Virus record (IMG/VR): IMGVR_UViG_3300046817_000418
Location: 1 to 42,873 of that record
Source of the DNA: a virus
DNA length: 42,873 nucleotides
Reading direction: 5' to 3' (one strand)
How positions within the stretch are numbered: the first letter of the stretch is position 1; every line of letters starts with the position of its first letter. The position numbers and the translations under genes were made by a program. The notes under the pieces were generated by a model. The model saw only the letters and a program-made list of their open reading frames with translations. It did not search any database and was not told the DNA's origin. Below, in pieces: positions 8,676-17,978 of the stretch.

Positions 8676-9317
8676 ATGGCTAAAACCACCTTCTCACGGG
8701 GTCACATCCCCCACAACCGCGCCGAGGTTCCGGCGGGGACTGTATTCGGCCATCTGTCCGTGATCGAAGAAGTGGAAAAGCGCGCGAGACATCGGTATTT
8801 CAGGGTTCGCTGTGTCTGCGGCAGAACGTCTGTGGTTTGTTATCCCAACCTCACAAGCGGACATACGAAATCCTGTGGATGCGAGAAGGGATCGCGTAGT
8901 CACGGCATGGCCGGCACTCCGACCCATGACATCTGGCTTGGGATACGAACCCGTTGCGTCAATCCCAAAGACACAGCGTTTCGGAACTATGGCGGGCGCG
9001 GCATATCCGTCGATCCTCGTTGGGATGACTTCACCGCGTTTCTCGCTGACATGGGCGAGAAGCCGCCGGGAATGGACCTGGACCGGATCAACAATAACGG
9101 AAACTACGAACCGGGAAATTGCCGGTGGGCGACACGATCGACCAATCTCCGAAACACCAGACGGACCCGTGTCGTGCGATTGGATGGCGTTGAGATGTCT
9201 TTGTCCGAAGCCGTCACGGCGCTCGGCATCGCCTACGAGACGATCTACTTCCGGGTACATAAAGATGGGATTAGTCATCAGCAAGCCGTCGATTATTATG
9301 CCATGCGCCGCTCATGA
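8676..9317 (+). CDS. HNH homing endonuclease with N-terminal zinc module (213 aa)
   Basis: The first 70 residues (GTVFGHLSVIEE...VRCVCGRTSVV...SGHTKSCGC) form a Cys-based module common in phage HNH enzymes. The HNH region follows: THDIWLGIRTRCVNPKD, YGGRGISVDPRWDDFTAF, MDLDRINNNGNYEPGNCRWAT. The C-terminus (LSEAVTALGIAYETIYFRV) is a helix-turn-helix that should bind target DNA. It is expected to cut and spread into HNH-free relatives. It is transcribed against the late operon, has its own promoter, and its stop overlaps the end of the convergent lectin-like tail gene by 6 bp, so it sits exactly at a gene border. Confidence 0.88.
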   Translation: MAKTTFSRGHIPHNRAEVPAGTVFGHLSVIEEVEKRARHRYFRVRCVCGRTSVVCYPNLTSGHTKSCGCEKGSRSHGMAGTPTHDIWLGIRTRCVNPKDTAFRNYGGRGISVDPRWDDFTAFLADMGEKPPGMDLDRINNNGNYEPGNCRWATRSTNLRNTRRTRVVRLDGVEMSLSEAVTALGIAYETIYFRVHKDGISHQQAVDYYAMRRS

Positions 9318-10328
9318 CTGCGCCGGCGTGGCGTCCACGAAGCAGCCCATCAGCGCGGTGGGTAGCGGGACAGACCATGAGATTTCGAACACGCGAAAAC
9401 GTGACATGCCCAAACGCTGCCACTGGTGTGATGTCCGATACTCGCCCGCCTCGCCGATCGACTGCGACACCGGACTTCCCCACGAATGGCCACGATCATC
9501 GCTCCACCGCAGCGACACCAGGTTCTCGCTCAGCATGTCGGCCTCCGCCGTCACCACGAGGTCGTCCATCGCCAGCGTCACGGGTTCCGGCGGAGGCGGG
9601 GTCGCGGCGACGCAGACGCCAGCCGCCTGGAACGCCAGCGGCGGGGCGGTGATGGTAAAGGCGCCACCCGTGCCGTTATTGGCGCCGAAGTCGTTGGGGA
9701 CGCCGCCGGGGCGCACGGTAAGCCAGATTGGCGGAGCCGCGCCCAGCACGGCCGAGGCATTGGCGCCGAGATCGACGGGCGTGAGATCGCGGTTGATGAA
9801 CTTCCGCCGGTTGGCGACGACGCCCAGATCGAAGAACGCGGCGGGCGCGGCGATGAACAGGTCGGCGAGGCCGGAACCCGGCGCGGTGGAACCCGCCCCG
9901 CCTATGTTCCAGGCATTGAATCCGATATGAAACGGTCCTGATGCGATCCACCCAGGGCCGCCGGTTCCCAACAGTGTCGTGACCGGCGCGTCATTGACGT
10001 AGACCTGAAGGCGTTGCGTGGCCGGGTCGGCCGAGACGAGGATATGCGACAGAACATTACCGATCGGCGCGCTGAAGGTGCCGTTGAACAAATTGACGCT
10101 CGTGCCTCCCAGGAGTTGGACCTGCACGCTTGAATTGTTGCTCGTGACATTCATGAATGAAATGTTGTTATTGATGCCGGCGGAGCGCGGTTGCGCGCCC
10201 AGGCATACCCATTTACTGAACAACAGATAATTGAACGGCGCGGAGGGGAACCCGGTCGTTCCGCCGGTCGGCGTGGTGAGACCGACGCCGCCGTTCCGCA
10301 GGATGATCGGCTGTACGGAGTAAGGCAT
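9312..10328 (-). CDS. Lectin-like tail protein carrying the C-terminal module of gp10 (338 aa)
   Basis: Residues 1-210 look like a LamG/concanavalin-like beta-sandwich (ISFMNVTSNNSSVQVQLL...SHILVSADPATQRLQVYVND). After a Pro-rich linker (ATPPPPEPVT), the last 80 residues carry SLRWSDDRGHSWGSPVSQS and YRTSHQWQRLGMSRFRVFEI, a block that in related phages, as I recall, ends the gp10-like tail-needle-adaptor protein encoded just upstream. The start is the ATG overlapping the gp10-like stop (ATGA), so both products should be made together. I infer that lectin domains were inserted into, and split, an ancestral gp10. Confidence 0.65.
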   Translation of the reverse strand: MPYSVQPIILRNGGVGLTTPTGGTTGFPSAPFNYLLFSKWVCLGAQPRSAGINNNISFMNVTSNNSSVQVQLLGGTSVNLFNGTFSAPIGNVLSHILVSADPATQRLQVYVNDAPVTTLLGTGGPGWIASGPFHIGFNAWNIGGAGSTAPGSGLADLFIAAPAAFFDLGVVANRRKFINRDLTPVDLGANASAVLGAAPPIWLTVRPGGVPNDFGANNGTGGAFTITAPPLAFQAAGVCVAATPPPPEPVTLAMDDLVVTAEADMLSENLVSLRWSDDRGHSWGSPVSQSIGEAGEYRTSHQWQRLGMSRFRVFEISWSVPLPTALMGCFVDATPAQS

Positions 10329-12592
10329 CAGGCCCACTCCCCGCCGATCTGGACGGTGCCGGGCGCGATATATGTGGCGTCGGTGAACTGGACGGCGGCG
10401 GTGCCTGGGTTGGTCTGCCACGTCCCGTCGCCGCGCAGCCACAGCCCGTCCGCGCTTCGTTGCGCCTGCGCCGAGATCGTCGTCCCGCGCAGCCGCAGCC
10501 ACACCGTGTAAGCGCCGGACGCGATCGTCCCCATGGCGACGCTCACCGAAGTCCCCGATGGCAGCACGGCGAGGGCGAGGTTGTATTGCGTCCCGTCGCC
10601 GCTGATGGTCACGCGGTAGCCTGTGTCGGCACCGGAGGCCCGCCCGACGGCCCAGAGGGAAACGCCGCTCGGGACTGTGTCATATGCTGTCGGGATCGCG
10701 TTGAAGCGGAGCGCGTAATCCGGCGTCAGGATCAGCGCGGCGGACTGATATGTGCCGGTCCCCGTCGTTCCGGTCATCTGGTCCGCCTCGACCTCCGCCA
10801 CGTCGGAACCGCTGGCCAGCGTCCAGCCGCCGCCAACCTCCGATGTGTAGGCCGACAGCGCCGTCCCATCGGGCGCCGCGAACGTCGCGTTGAGCCGCGT
10901 CACGGTGCCCGCCAGCATCACCTCGGGCGTCGAACCGGTGTCCATGTCCGCCAAAAACTGGCGATAGAACACCCGTTTCCCATCAGCAACCAAATGCGGG
11001 AACGAACGAACCCGCTTGATCGGCTGCCCGTTGTCCGTGAACACGCGATGGTCGAGCGCATACAAATTGCCATTTTGCCAGTCGCCGATGACGGGCACGC
11101 CATTGATGGGCCAGTAGCAGTTGGCCCGGTGCCGGTGCTCGGCGCCGTTCGTGTCGATCCACAGCCACTCATGCCACAGGCCGGTCGTGATGTCGTAGGA
11201 CCACGTCTTGTCGTCATGCGGGAACGTCAGGACGTAGAACGAATGGCCGCCGATCTGGTAACAAAAGCCGATGGCGTCATCGATCTTGCCGTAACCCGCG
11301 ACCTCGTTCTCGATCGCATATGTCGAGATCCGTTTCGCCTGATACCCGCTGCCGTTGATGATGATGCCATGGCCTTGTCTGTCCGCCGACAGCCAGAACA
11401 CGCCGTTGTCATACTCCGCGACCGAATAAGGCGCGGCGATGCCGTGGTCGATGAAGATGTCCGGCGCGGACTGGAACTGGCTATCGGGCGCCGCGACGTT
11501 GTTCCAGATCTCAGTGGTCTTGTCCCCGAACAACCAGATATCACGCTTTACGACCATCAGCGTCCGCAACAGGTCGCTGTATGCTTCCTTGTTCGCGGAA
11601 TCCTGCGCGAACGGATCGAACTGCACCGCGTTCGACAGGCTCCAGTAAAACCTCGGCGTGTTGGGCTTGTTGAACAAAAAGAAGGTATCGAGGCAATCGA
11701 CGCGAGTCCCGCCTTCGAACAGCCCGCCGGGATCGCTCTCCACCGCCATCGAGCAGGCCACCGAAGTGGCGGCGATGACGGAGGGCGAATTGACCGGGAA
11801 GGCGGCGAAGGTGGTGTGGCTGTATCGGCCGATCGTGCCGGCGTCCACGCTCCACGCGCCCGCCGTCGTGTCGGAGACGAACCCCACCCAGTATTTCGTG
11901 CCGGCGGTGACGATGGCCGGCGCGGCGAAGGTGGCGCGGTTGGTACCGGTGATGGGGTTGAGGATGGGCGCGTCGGCGCGGGTGCTGGTGATCTCCGATC
12001 CCGGCGAACCGCTCGCGTCCTCGAAGATCGAGACTTTCAGGTTGCCGGAGAACCCCGTCGCCAGCGTGAATGTGACGACGCTGATCGAGCCGTCCCAGGT
12101 CGGCGCCAATGGCGTGTAGCGCGCGATATCGGCCTGCACCGGCTCCGTCGTCGTGCCGGTGGCCGGCGTCAGCGTGTTGGAAGTCTGAACGATCGGCGCG
12201 AACACATCACCCACCAGCGTGACCCGCCAGCCGTTCGCGGTGCCGTCCACCAGCACCATGTCGACGCCATTGTCGACCATCGAGACGGGCGTGATCAGCC
12301 CATGCGTCAGGTCGCCGAGGTGCGTGCCGACCCAGGTCGTGGGGTCGAGCTTGTAGACCCCATTTCCGCTGACGCAGTAGATTCCGCCGGTCGTGGCCTG
12401 CCGGATGCCCCTGATGGGGCCGGTGCCAACGGTCGAGAGCAGGCGGGTGCCGGGCGTGGGATAATGGGCCGCCGGCATCGGCTCGCCCTGCGCCTCGGGC
12501 AGCGGTTCGGAGAAAAGATTGACCGACCGCTGGGCCGCCGCCGCGACGCTGCGTGCCATATACGCCCCGCCGGTCAGCGGCACGCGGCTCAC
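10328..12592 (-). CDS. gp10-like packaged-DNA stabilisation / tail protein (754 aa)
   Basis: It starts at GTG overlapping the preceding stop (GTGA at 12589-12592), giving VSRVPLTGGAYMARSVAAAAQRSVNLF, which is the typical start of P22 gp10-type proteins. Beta-propeller-like blocks follow (YPTPGTRLLSTVG, GGIYCVSGNGVYKLD, DNGVFWLSADRQGHGI, GLWHEWLWIDTNG, RVFYRQFLADMDTG). A sandwich-like insertion lies at about 125-240. The last 200 residues are another beta-sandwich instead of the expected WSDD-type C-terminus, which is found in the next gene. It should close the portal channel below gp4. Confidence 0.78.
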   Translation of the reverse strand: MSRVPLTGGAYMARSVAAAAQRSVNLFSEPLPEAQGEPMPAAHYPTPGTRLLSTVGTGPIRGIRQATTGGIYCVSGNGVYKLDPTTWVGTHLGDLTHGLITPVSMVDNGVDMVLVDGTANGWRVTLVGDVFAPIVQTSNTLTPATGTTTEPVQADIARYTPLAPTWDGSISVVTFTLATGFSGNLKVSIFEDASGSPGSEITSTRADAPILNPITGTNRATFAAPAIVTAGTKYWVGFVSDTTAGAWSVDAGTIGRYSHTTFAAFPVNSPSVIAATSVACSMAVESDPGGLFEGGTRVDCLDTFFLFNKPNTPRFYWSLSNAVQFDPFAQDSANKEAYSDLLRTLMVVKRDIWLFGDKTTEIWNNVAAPDSQFQSAPDIFIDHGIAAPYSVAEYDNGVFWLSADRQGHGIIINGSGYQAKRISTYAIENEVAGYGKIDDAIGFCYQIGGHSFYVLTFPHDDKTWSYDITTGLWHEWLWIDTNGAEHRHRANCYWPINGVPVIGDWQNGNLYALDHRVFTDNGQPIKRVRSFPHLVADGKRVFYRQFLADMDTGSTPEVMLAGTVTRLNATFAAPDGTALSAYTSEVGGGWTLASGSDVAEVEADQMTGTTGTGTYQSAALILTPDYALRFNAIPTAYDTVPSGVSLWAVGRASGADTGYRVTISGDGTQYNLALAVLPSGTSVSVAMGTIASGAYTVWLRLRGTTISAQAQRSADGLWLRGDGTWQTNPGTAAVQFTDATYIAPGTVQIGGEWA

Positions 12593-13674
12593 GCCAGCAC
12601 CATCACGCGCGCGGTTTGCCCGCCGCCCACCACCGGCCCCGCCGCTGACGACCATGCCGAATATCCGGACGGCGGCGCATACTGCAAGGCGCCGGCCGTA
12701 TCGCGCAGGGTAAACGTGGCGGCGGTGCCCAAGGCCCCGGTGGCGACCGCGATCGTCTCCGGCCACGATGTCGTTCCGGTGGCCAGGCCGCCGGTCGGTG
12801 TGGACGGGTTGCCCGCTGTCGAACTGGCGCCAAACCAGCCACCGTTATTCTTGTTCCACCACAGGAAGTTATTTATTCCGTCGTAAGCGATCCCGATGAC
12901 ATCACCGGAAACGTATGACAGACCAAGGTTGGCGCCACTGAGGATGGCGCCGCCCGGCTGAAGAAAAGTCACGGCGCCCCTGGCGAAAGGATCGCCCTGG
13001 TTGGTACCCCAGGAGGCGCCCGCGAACCCCACGCCCACAGCGGCGTTGAGTGTCCCGCCCACGGCGACCTCGGCGTAGAATTTCCCATCGCCGGGAATGT
13101 GGGTAAAAACGCTCCTGGCGCCCAGATTGGCGGCGGAACCAAACGTCGCCACGGTGTTGGACGCCGACAACGTAACGCCGGACGCCTGATCAGGCCCGAA
13201 GCCATAGCCGGCCGATGTGGTCCCGTCGAGTTCCAACGCGAGCATGAGCGTTGAACCATTACTCGCGCCGCCCACCAATGGATTGGCGGGACTCGCCACG
13301 CTCTGGCCGGTGACCAGCCAGGACGCGGTCCCGCCCGATGCCTGGACGCCGACGTTGCAAACAGCGCTGCAAACGTAGCCCACATAGTATGTCGTGCCGG
13401 CGACGAGATTGAAATTCGCGGTCAGCGGCAACCGATTGTAATTCGCCACCAGCGCGGTAACCGTCGACCCCGTCGCCAACAGGGCGCTGTGGCTCCCATC
13501 ATAGATAAGCCCCTTAAGATTTATACTGCTGTTGGCGTTGAAGCTATCAAGCAGGATGGCAGTCGCCACGCCGTTTTGTTGCGCGACCAGTGGCGTCAGG
13601 AAAATGGCGTTCGCGCCGGCATTGCCGGTGGTCCTGGCGGTCGGCGTCAGTCCGAGGAACCCACCGGTCGGCAT
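12589..13674 (-). CDS. Tail protein with SPRY-like (concanavalin-like) domain (361 aa)
   Basis: The start is the ATG overlapping the previous stop (ATGA), giving [20 protein letters not shown]. The N-terminal 130 residues are a repetitive beta-rich region. Residues 160-330 look like a phage SPRY/B30.2-type sandwich: GKFYAEVAVGG, VGVGFAGASWG, then SGDVIGIAYDGINNFLWWNKNNGGW. Such domains bind glycans or proteins and are common on phage fibres. It is probably a receptor-binding accessory fibre in the same cluster as three other fibre genes. Confidence 0.65.
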   Translation of the reverse strand: MPTGGFLGLTPTARTTGNAGANAIFLTPLVAQQNGVATAILLDSFNANSSINLKGLIYDGSHSALLATGSTVTALVANYNRLPLTANFNLVAGTTYYVGYVCSAVCNVGVQASGGTASWLVTGQSVASPANPLVGGASNGSTLMLALELDGTTSAGYGFGPDQASGVTLSASNTVATFGSAANLGARSVFTHIPGDGKFYAEVAVGGTLNAAVGVGFAGASWGTNQGDPFARGAVTFLQPGGAILSGANLGLSYVSGDVIGIAYDGINNFLWWNKNNGGWFGASSTAGNPSTPTGGLATGTTSWPETIAVATGALGTAATFTLRDTAGALQYAPPSGYSAWSSAAGPVVGGGQTARVMVLA

Positions 13675-14696
13675 CAGACGCGCGACGCGAGGATAGTGAT
13701 GGAACAGTCGGCCAACGTAGCGTCCTGGGTCGGCGCCAAAACCTGCAAAACGTCGCCCACGGCCAGCGATCCGCCCGCCCCGCTCAGCGTGGCCGAGGTG
13801 TTCGACGCCGACGTGACCGTGACCGTGCCGATCGAGGTCGTGGTCCCGCCGCTGATCTTGTTGACGACGAAAGCCGCGCTCGCGGTGGCCTTGGTGCTGT
13901 CGAACACGACGGTCCCGGCGAGGCCGGAGGGAATCGTGACGGCCATGGCCATGGGCGCGTTGGCGATGGCGCCCGTGCTGGGTTTTCCCGCGAAGCCGAA
14001 CACGATGGGCACTAACGCTACCTCGGCCGGGAGTTGTCCGTACGTCGCGACCCCCGTGATCGTGCCGAAGCTGGCCGGCGGCGCGGTGATCGTCGCCACG
14101 CCCACGGTCGTGACCCGGCCCTTGGCGTCCACTGTCACGACCGGGACGTGCGTGGCGTCGCCGTAGACGCCCGCCGAGACGCCCGAGGCGGCCAGAGCGG
14201 GGTTCGGATACGTCCCCGCCAGATCCCCGCCCGCTGCCCCGCTCGGAGCGCCGCCGCCGGTGGCTGTCACGACCAGGGTGCCGCCAGCCGCCGACAGGCC
14301 GGTGCCGATCGCGTTGACCAGCGGGCCGTTCCACTGCACCGCGAGCGTGCCCGCCGTGGTGATGGGGCCGCCCGAGATCCCGCCGGTCGTGGCGATATTG
14401 GAGACCGTCCCGCCGCTCGATGGTCCGGGTGGTCCGGGTGGTCCGGGTGTCGCCGGACCAGGCGCGCCCGCCGGTCCTTTGATATTCGCCGTCTTGACGT
14501 AGATGCCAGACTGCTTCTGGTAGATGTCGCCGGCCGTCGTATCGAGATACATATCGCCGTTGACGCCCAGAGCGTCGGCGGGTGGCCCCGCGCCGTTGCG
14601 CCACTGGTTCGACTGGCCCATGGCGATGGCGGCGTTGAGCGCGGCGGCCGACAGCGTTTCCCCGGCGATGAAGGGGTAATACCCGTTGTCGCTCAT
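13674..14696 (-). CDS. Collagen-like tail fibre (340 aa)
   Basis: The ATG overlaps the gp4-like stop (ATGA). The N-terminal 70 residues ([38 protein letters not shown]) are followed by collagen-like Gly-X-Y triplets at about 75-100 ([19 protein letters not shown]). The fibre blocks [17 protein letters not shown] and [13 protein letters not shown] come next, and a beta-rich C-terminal domain of about 130 residues ends the protein. It is likely a trimeric fibre attached near the gp4/gp10 tail. The triplet block is encoded by a near-perfect DNA repeat (ggtccgggt units near 14424-14450), which can change length by slippage. Confidence 0.72.
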   Translation of the reverse strand: MSDNGYYPFIAGETLSAAALNAAIAMGQSNQWRNGAGPPADALGVNGDMYLDTTAGDIYQKQSGIYVKTANIKGPAGAPGPATPGPPGPPGPSSGGTVSNIATTGGISGGPITTAGTLAVQWNGPLVNAIGTGLSAAGGTLVVTATGGGAPSGAAGGDLAGTYPNPALAASGVSAGVYGDATHVPVVTVDAKGRVTTVGVATITAPPASFGTITGVATYGQLPAEVALVPIVFGFAGKPSTGAIANAPMAMAVTIPSGLAGTVVFDSTKATASAAFVVNKISGGTTTSIGTVTVTSASNTSATLSGAGGSLAVGDVLQVLAPTQDATLADCSITILASRV

Positions 14697-15466
14697 GTGA
14701 GGACACTCGGGCCGGAGATCGTCCACGCCTGATTGAGCCCGCGACCCGCCCAACTGCTCACATCACCGCCCCGATGCGTCAGCGCCGCCGGCATCGACAG
14801 CAGCCCGATCTGCGTGTTCGCCATCTCGATGACGTTGATCGCCTGCTTCATCGCGGCGGTATGGTCGGGACGCGCCGGCAATCCGTAGGACATCTGGAGC
14901 CGGACACAGAGGCTCCACATCATCGCTTCGATGTATTCGTCCGGCACGCCCAGTGGATCGGTCAGCGTCGTGTAGGTCGGCAGCGACGCCTTAACCACGA
15001 GATGCATCTCGTAATGAGCGGCGGACGGAACCGGCCAGAAATAAACACGCCCGACCGGAAAACTGCTGTCATAGAACACCGCCGCCGGAATGCTCTTGAG
15101 GTCTTTGATCGTGATCCCCGCCCAGTCCTCGTGCGCCTCGATGATCTGGAGCGGCAGGTCCACCGGGTTCGGGCCGCCGAACGGTTGCAGGCGGCAGAAC
15201 GCGGCGTGAATGCGGTCGGGCCGGGCGGAAACGAAGTCAGTCCCCGGTCCCGGCCCGATGGTGTAGCTGTTGGCGCCCGTGGCGACGGCGGCGACCTCCT
15301 GCTCGTTCCACACCAGCCAACGCTTGCGTTGCCATTGACTCAAAAGCATTTGAAGCAACGCCAACCCGGTGTTACTATCCTCCGCAAGTGGTGTCTGGCC
15401 GACACCATTAATTCCACTTGCGCGCAAAGTAAATGTGATCAAATCCCCGGTGGTCTGTAGCATCAT
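14693..15466 (-). CDS. gp4-like head-completion / tail accessory protein (257 aa)
   Basis: It begins [19 protein letters not shown], then [25 protein letters not shown], the helical start shared by P22 gp4-type proteins that bind the bottom of the portal. FDS-like blocks such as [22 protein letters not shown] and [19 protein letters not shown] follow. P22 gp4 is shorter (166 aa), but longer homologues are common in related podoviruses. It is coupled to the collagen-like fibre downstream by ATGA. Confidence 0.75.
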   Translation of the reverse strand: MMLQTTGDLITFTLRASGINGVGQTPLAEDSNTGLALLQMLLSQWQRKRWLVWNEQEVAAVATGANSYTIGPGPGTDFVSARPDRIHAAFCRLQPFGGPNPVDLPLQIIEAHEDWAGITIKDLKSIPAAVFYDSSFPVGRVYFWPVPSAAHYEMHLVVKASLPTYTTLTDPLGVPDEYIEAMMWSLCVRLQMSYGLPARPDHTAAMKQAINVIEMANTQIGLLSMPAALTHRGGDVSSWAGRGLNQAWTISGPSVLT

Positions 15467-15524
15467 TGGATGTGCCCCCGCTCCGGGGAGACGCCGCCCA
15501 GAGTTGCCCCTGGACGGCGCCCTC

Positions 15525-15602
15525 CTACCGCCGGATAATGAGGTTGATCTTTACGCTGATCCGCACCACTATCCGAGGCAGGAACTTGTGATGAGTCACC
15601 AT
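15525..15602 (-). CDS. Candidate 25-aa basic/hydrophobic peptide with strong ribosome-binding site
   Basis: An AGGAG Shine-Dalgarno sits 6 bases before an ATG encoding 25 residues that contain KFLPRIVVRISVKINLIIRR, alternating hydrophobic and basic residues that could make an amphipathic strand or membrane-active helix. It lies alone in the 229-bp space between the 138-aa head protein and the gp4-like gene, where no longer gene is present. It was found by reading the minus strand; no homologue is named with certainty. Confidence 0.5.
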   Translation of the reverse strand: MVTHHKFLPRIVVRISVKINLIIRR

Positions 15603-15618
15603 CACATGCTCCTCGCGT

Positions 15619-15651
15619 TAGCCCGTTCCGGTCATTCGGGGCGGGCTTTCG
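15619..15651. terminator. Hairpin between head and tail genes
   Basis: AGCCCG and CGGGCT form a 6-bp stem around a 16-base loop, followed on the plus strand by TTT. On the transcribed leftward strand it has no U-tract after it, so it may be a weak terminator for rightward readthrough or an RNA stabiliser that adjusts head-to-tail expression. Confidence 0.35.
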
Positions 15652-15695
15652 CATTCTGAGGCACATGCGCGGATCAATCCAGACGTTCATGGCTC

Positions 15696-16112
15696 TCAGG
15701 CCGACAGCACCGCGAACCACACCCCCGGCGCGGGCGAGAAGTAAGACGCGGCCTTGCCCGCCGCCAACGCCACGCCGGTCGCCGCCACCACGCCGTTGAT
15801 GGTGTCCGAGGTGCTCGGGTCAGCGAACACCTGCGCCGAGGTCGCCCCCGCGTTCTGGACGTAAATCGCCTGTCCGCCCACGGCGGGGGGCAGCGCCACG
15901 CTGTCAGCCGCGGTGGCGCACACGCCGATCCGGTTGACCGCCGCCGTCAGCTTCGTGGCCGGGGGCCGCGTGCCCCCAGCCCTGGCCGTGACCGTTGAGT
16001 AGGTCCGTCCCCCACCCAACGCCGCGAGGGACGGGTCGAACAGACCCGGCCCGGTGCCGTAGGAGGACGTGGCGAGATTGTCCTGCGGGCCTCTGTTGGC
16101 AAAGCCGCTCAT
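15696..16112 (-). CDS. Small head-associated protein (138 aa), possible decoration protein
   Basis: The ATG has a GGAG Shine-Dalgarno. Residues 1-50 are Gly/Ser-rich (MSGFANRGPQDNLATSSYGTG), and the rest is a beta-rich fold with VGGQAIYVQNAGATSAQVFADPST and PAPGVWFAVLSA, resembling small capsid or tail-attached beta-sandwiches. It lies downstream of the coat gene, separated only by the HNH gene. The function is inferred from position; no named family is recognised. Confidence 0.6.
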   Translation of the reverse strand: MSGFANRGPQDNLATSSYGTGPGLFDPSLAALGGGRTYSTVTARAGGTRPPATKLTAAVNRIGVCATAADSVALPPAVGGQAIYVQNAGATSAQVFADPSTSDTINGVVAATGVALAAGKAASYFSPAPGVWFAVLSA

Positions 16113-16122
16113 TTCGTTGCTC

Positions 16123-16707
16123 CTATTCGATGTGTTTCCAGGTGCGGCGCTGCCTGACGCAATGAATCAAAGAGGTTGATACGCCATATCGATTCGCGAG
16201 AACCCTGGCGGTCGTTGGAGATGCTCGGATTTCCCGCACGATTGCCTCTGTGATTTTCGCGCCGCGGTTTTTGGTTCCCACCGCGCCGCGCTTGCGATCA
16301 CGGCCTTTATTGATCATATCGTCGACATTCGCTTGCTGGTCACCGCAGAACAAATGCCTGGGATTGACACATGATCTATTATCGCAGTGGTGCAAGATAA
16401 ACTGGCCCGCCGGAATTGGCCCCCGATGCTGTTCATAGGCAAAGCGGTGCGCGAGTATTGATTGTTTAGGCTCTGGATGAAACATCCCGTAGCCAGTGGC
16501 GATTTTCCCGCCCGTCCATTCCCAGCACGCCTTCGGTCCCGAACCTTTCTCGATAAAGGCCTGGAACCGCTCTTCCGCCGGCATTCCCTTATGATAGCGC
16601 CGCTCCTTATGAAGCGGATCGCCATGCCGGCGCCACTGTGTGTAATGCGGCGAGCAGTAGCCGTGCCCTCGCGCGATGCCAGCGCATCCTTCGATCACGC
16701 AAATCAT
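16123..16707 (-). CDS. HNH_3-type homing endonuclease (194 aa)
   Basis: The start at 16707 has an AGGAGGGA Shine-Dalgarno; longer in-frame starts do not. An N-terminal zinc knuckle (CVIEGCAGIARGHGYCSPHY) precedes a WEWTGGKIATGYGMF block. The HNH motif AHRFAYEQHRGPIPAGQFILHHCDNRSCVNPRHLF contains the paired His (HH) and the Asn-containing end. The C-terminus (KITEAIVREIRAS...LANRYGVSTSLIHCVRQRRTW) is a helix-turn-helix for target recognition. It is inserted between the coat gene and the 138-aa head gene on the same strand as the late operon. Confidence 0.88.
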   Translation of the reverse strand: MICVIEGCAGIARGHGYCSPHYTQWRRHGDPLHKERRYHKGMPAEERFQAFIEKGSGPKACWEWTGGKIATGYGMFHPEPKQSILAHRFAYEQHRGPIPAGQFILHHCDNRSCVNPRHLFCGDQQANVDDMINKGRDRKRGAVGTKNRGAKITEAIVREIRASPTTARVLANRYGVSTSLIHCVRQRRTWKHIE

Positions 16708-16784
16708 ACTCCCTCCTGTTTTCCAGACGGGAGTATGATAACTACGCTCGTAGCAAACAGCAAACATTATACGCTAGATGTGTG

Positions 16785-17978
16785 CTAATTTGCAACGAGT
16801 CGGCATGCGAGTTGGGGCCTCAAAGCCACGGCTCCCCACAACACATCAATCCTTATTGGCATGGTGTCATCTGATATGCTATATTGCCTGACTGCCCTCA
16901 TGGAGATACCGTCCTTGACCACCCGTGAGGCCATGTCAACACCGTTGGGCATGACAAGATCGGCTGTGGCGAATGTAAAAGCGTCGGGCATGTAAGCAAG
17001 CGACAAGCCCGTTGCCGTGCTGGCCGTGTTTGCAAACGTCAAGGTTGAAGTGGTGCCGTTCGGACTCGCGCTGACGTTCTGTTGCGGCCCTGACGTGACG
17101 ATGGCCGGCGCGATGCTCATGTTGCCAGCACCGCCCGCGTAGGCGGAGGTCAGCACGAACTGTTGCAGTACCCCGCTGTTGACTTTCGTTTCCGGGTGAA
17201 CCCTGAACACGCCAGCGATGGTAAAGACATCGCCCGCGTTGCCAGCGCCCGTGCCGGTGGTCACGGCGAGCGTGCTGCCCGTCTGGGCGGCCGGGGTGGC
17301 CAGATACGTGGCGGACTCCGCGCCGCGCGTCTGCGTCGTGAAATGCGTTGACTCCGCCCACTCGTAGCCGGCCGCCAAACCCATTACGCCATCGGTGTAT
17401 TGGCGGCTGATCTGCGTGCTCTGCTGGAACAGGCCCTTCAGGCTGTCCACCAGATCGACGTTATCCTGTGTGTTGATCCGCAGTTGCCACTGCTTGGACT
17501 GCGGCGTCAGGTTGTCGAGCAACAGCTTGCGAGACTGCAACACCGTCTTGAACACCTGTGCCGCACCCGCCGTGCCCACCTGGTTCCACACCGCCGGCCA
17601 CATCATGCCGATGCACGTCGCCTCGATCTGGGCCGCGAGAACGGCGATGGCGGGCTCGATGTAGCGCGCCGTGAAATCGTCAATGGACAGCGTCAGTTCG
17701 GCGCTGCTGAACGAGAAATCGACGTGGTACTGGTTGGAGATCGGCAGCGCGACCTGCGTCTCGATGGTGTTTTGCAGCGACAGCGCCGGGGTGGTGCTGA
17801 CGGTGTATTGCACCGGCAGGCGGATACGCAGCGTGCTGCCGATCTTGGCGCCTGAGTTGGCGAACGAATCATCGTACTGACGGTTGATCGATCCGATGAA
17901 GTTACATTTTTGGTGGAGGATCGCGAGCGCCTTGGCCGTGATCATGTTGATTGTGAGCAACGTATTTGTTGCTGGCAT
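16785..17978 (-). CDS. Major coat protein, P22 gp5-like (397 aa)
   Basis: It begins ATNTLLTINMITAKALAILHQ and continues with NRQYDDSFANSGAKIGSTLRIRLPVQY and VDFSFSSAELTLSIDDFTARYIEPA, the N-arm and early core of P22-type HK97-fold coat proteins. A Gly/Thr-rich beta segment at about 225-330 takes the place of the telokin-like inserted domain. P22 coat is 430 aa, so the size fits. It lies directly downstream of the scaffold, as expected. Its Shine-Dalgarno is inside a predicted RNA stem (see 17979-18062). Confidence 0.85.
   Translation of the reverse strand: MPATNTLLTINMITAKALAILHQKCNFIGSINRQYDDSFANSGAKIGSTLRIRLPVQYTVSTTPALSLQNTIETQVALPISNQYHVDFSFSSAELTLSIDDFTARYIEPAIAVLAAQIEATCIGMMWPAVWNQVGTAGAAQVFKTVLQSRKLLLDNLTPQSKQWQLRINTQDNVDLVDSLKGLFQQSTQISRQYTDGVMGLAAGYEWAESTHFTTQTRGAESATYLATPAAQTGSTLAVTTGTGAGNAGDVFTIAGVFRVHPETKVNSGVLQQFVLTSAYAGGAGNMSIAPAIVTSGPQQNVSASPNGTTSTLTFANTASTATGLSLAYMPDAFTFATADLVMPNGVDMASRVVKDGISMRAVRQYSISDDTMPIRIDVLWGAVALRPQLACRLVAN

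Noticed and set aside
10460-12886. 808-aa plus-strand frame opposite the gp10-like gene
   Set aside because: Composition is typical of a complementary shadow (Arg, Gly, Val rich, no domain); the minus strand carries recognisable gp10 blocks.
14424-14450. Short tandem repeat as a regulatory element
   Set aside because: It encodes Gly-Pro-Pro/Gly-Pro-Ser collagen triplets in frame, so it is a coding repeat.
7232-14696. Diversity-generating retroelement acting on the fibre genes
   Set aside because: No reverse transcriptase frame and no template/variable repeat pair were seen.
12589-14706. Single 705-aa tail gene
   Set aside because: The first 340 codons are a shadow of the collagen-like fibre; the real start is the ATG at 13674 overlapping the previous stop.
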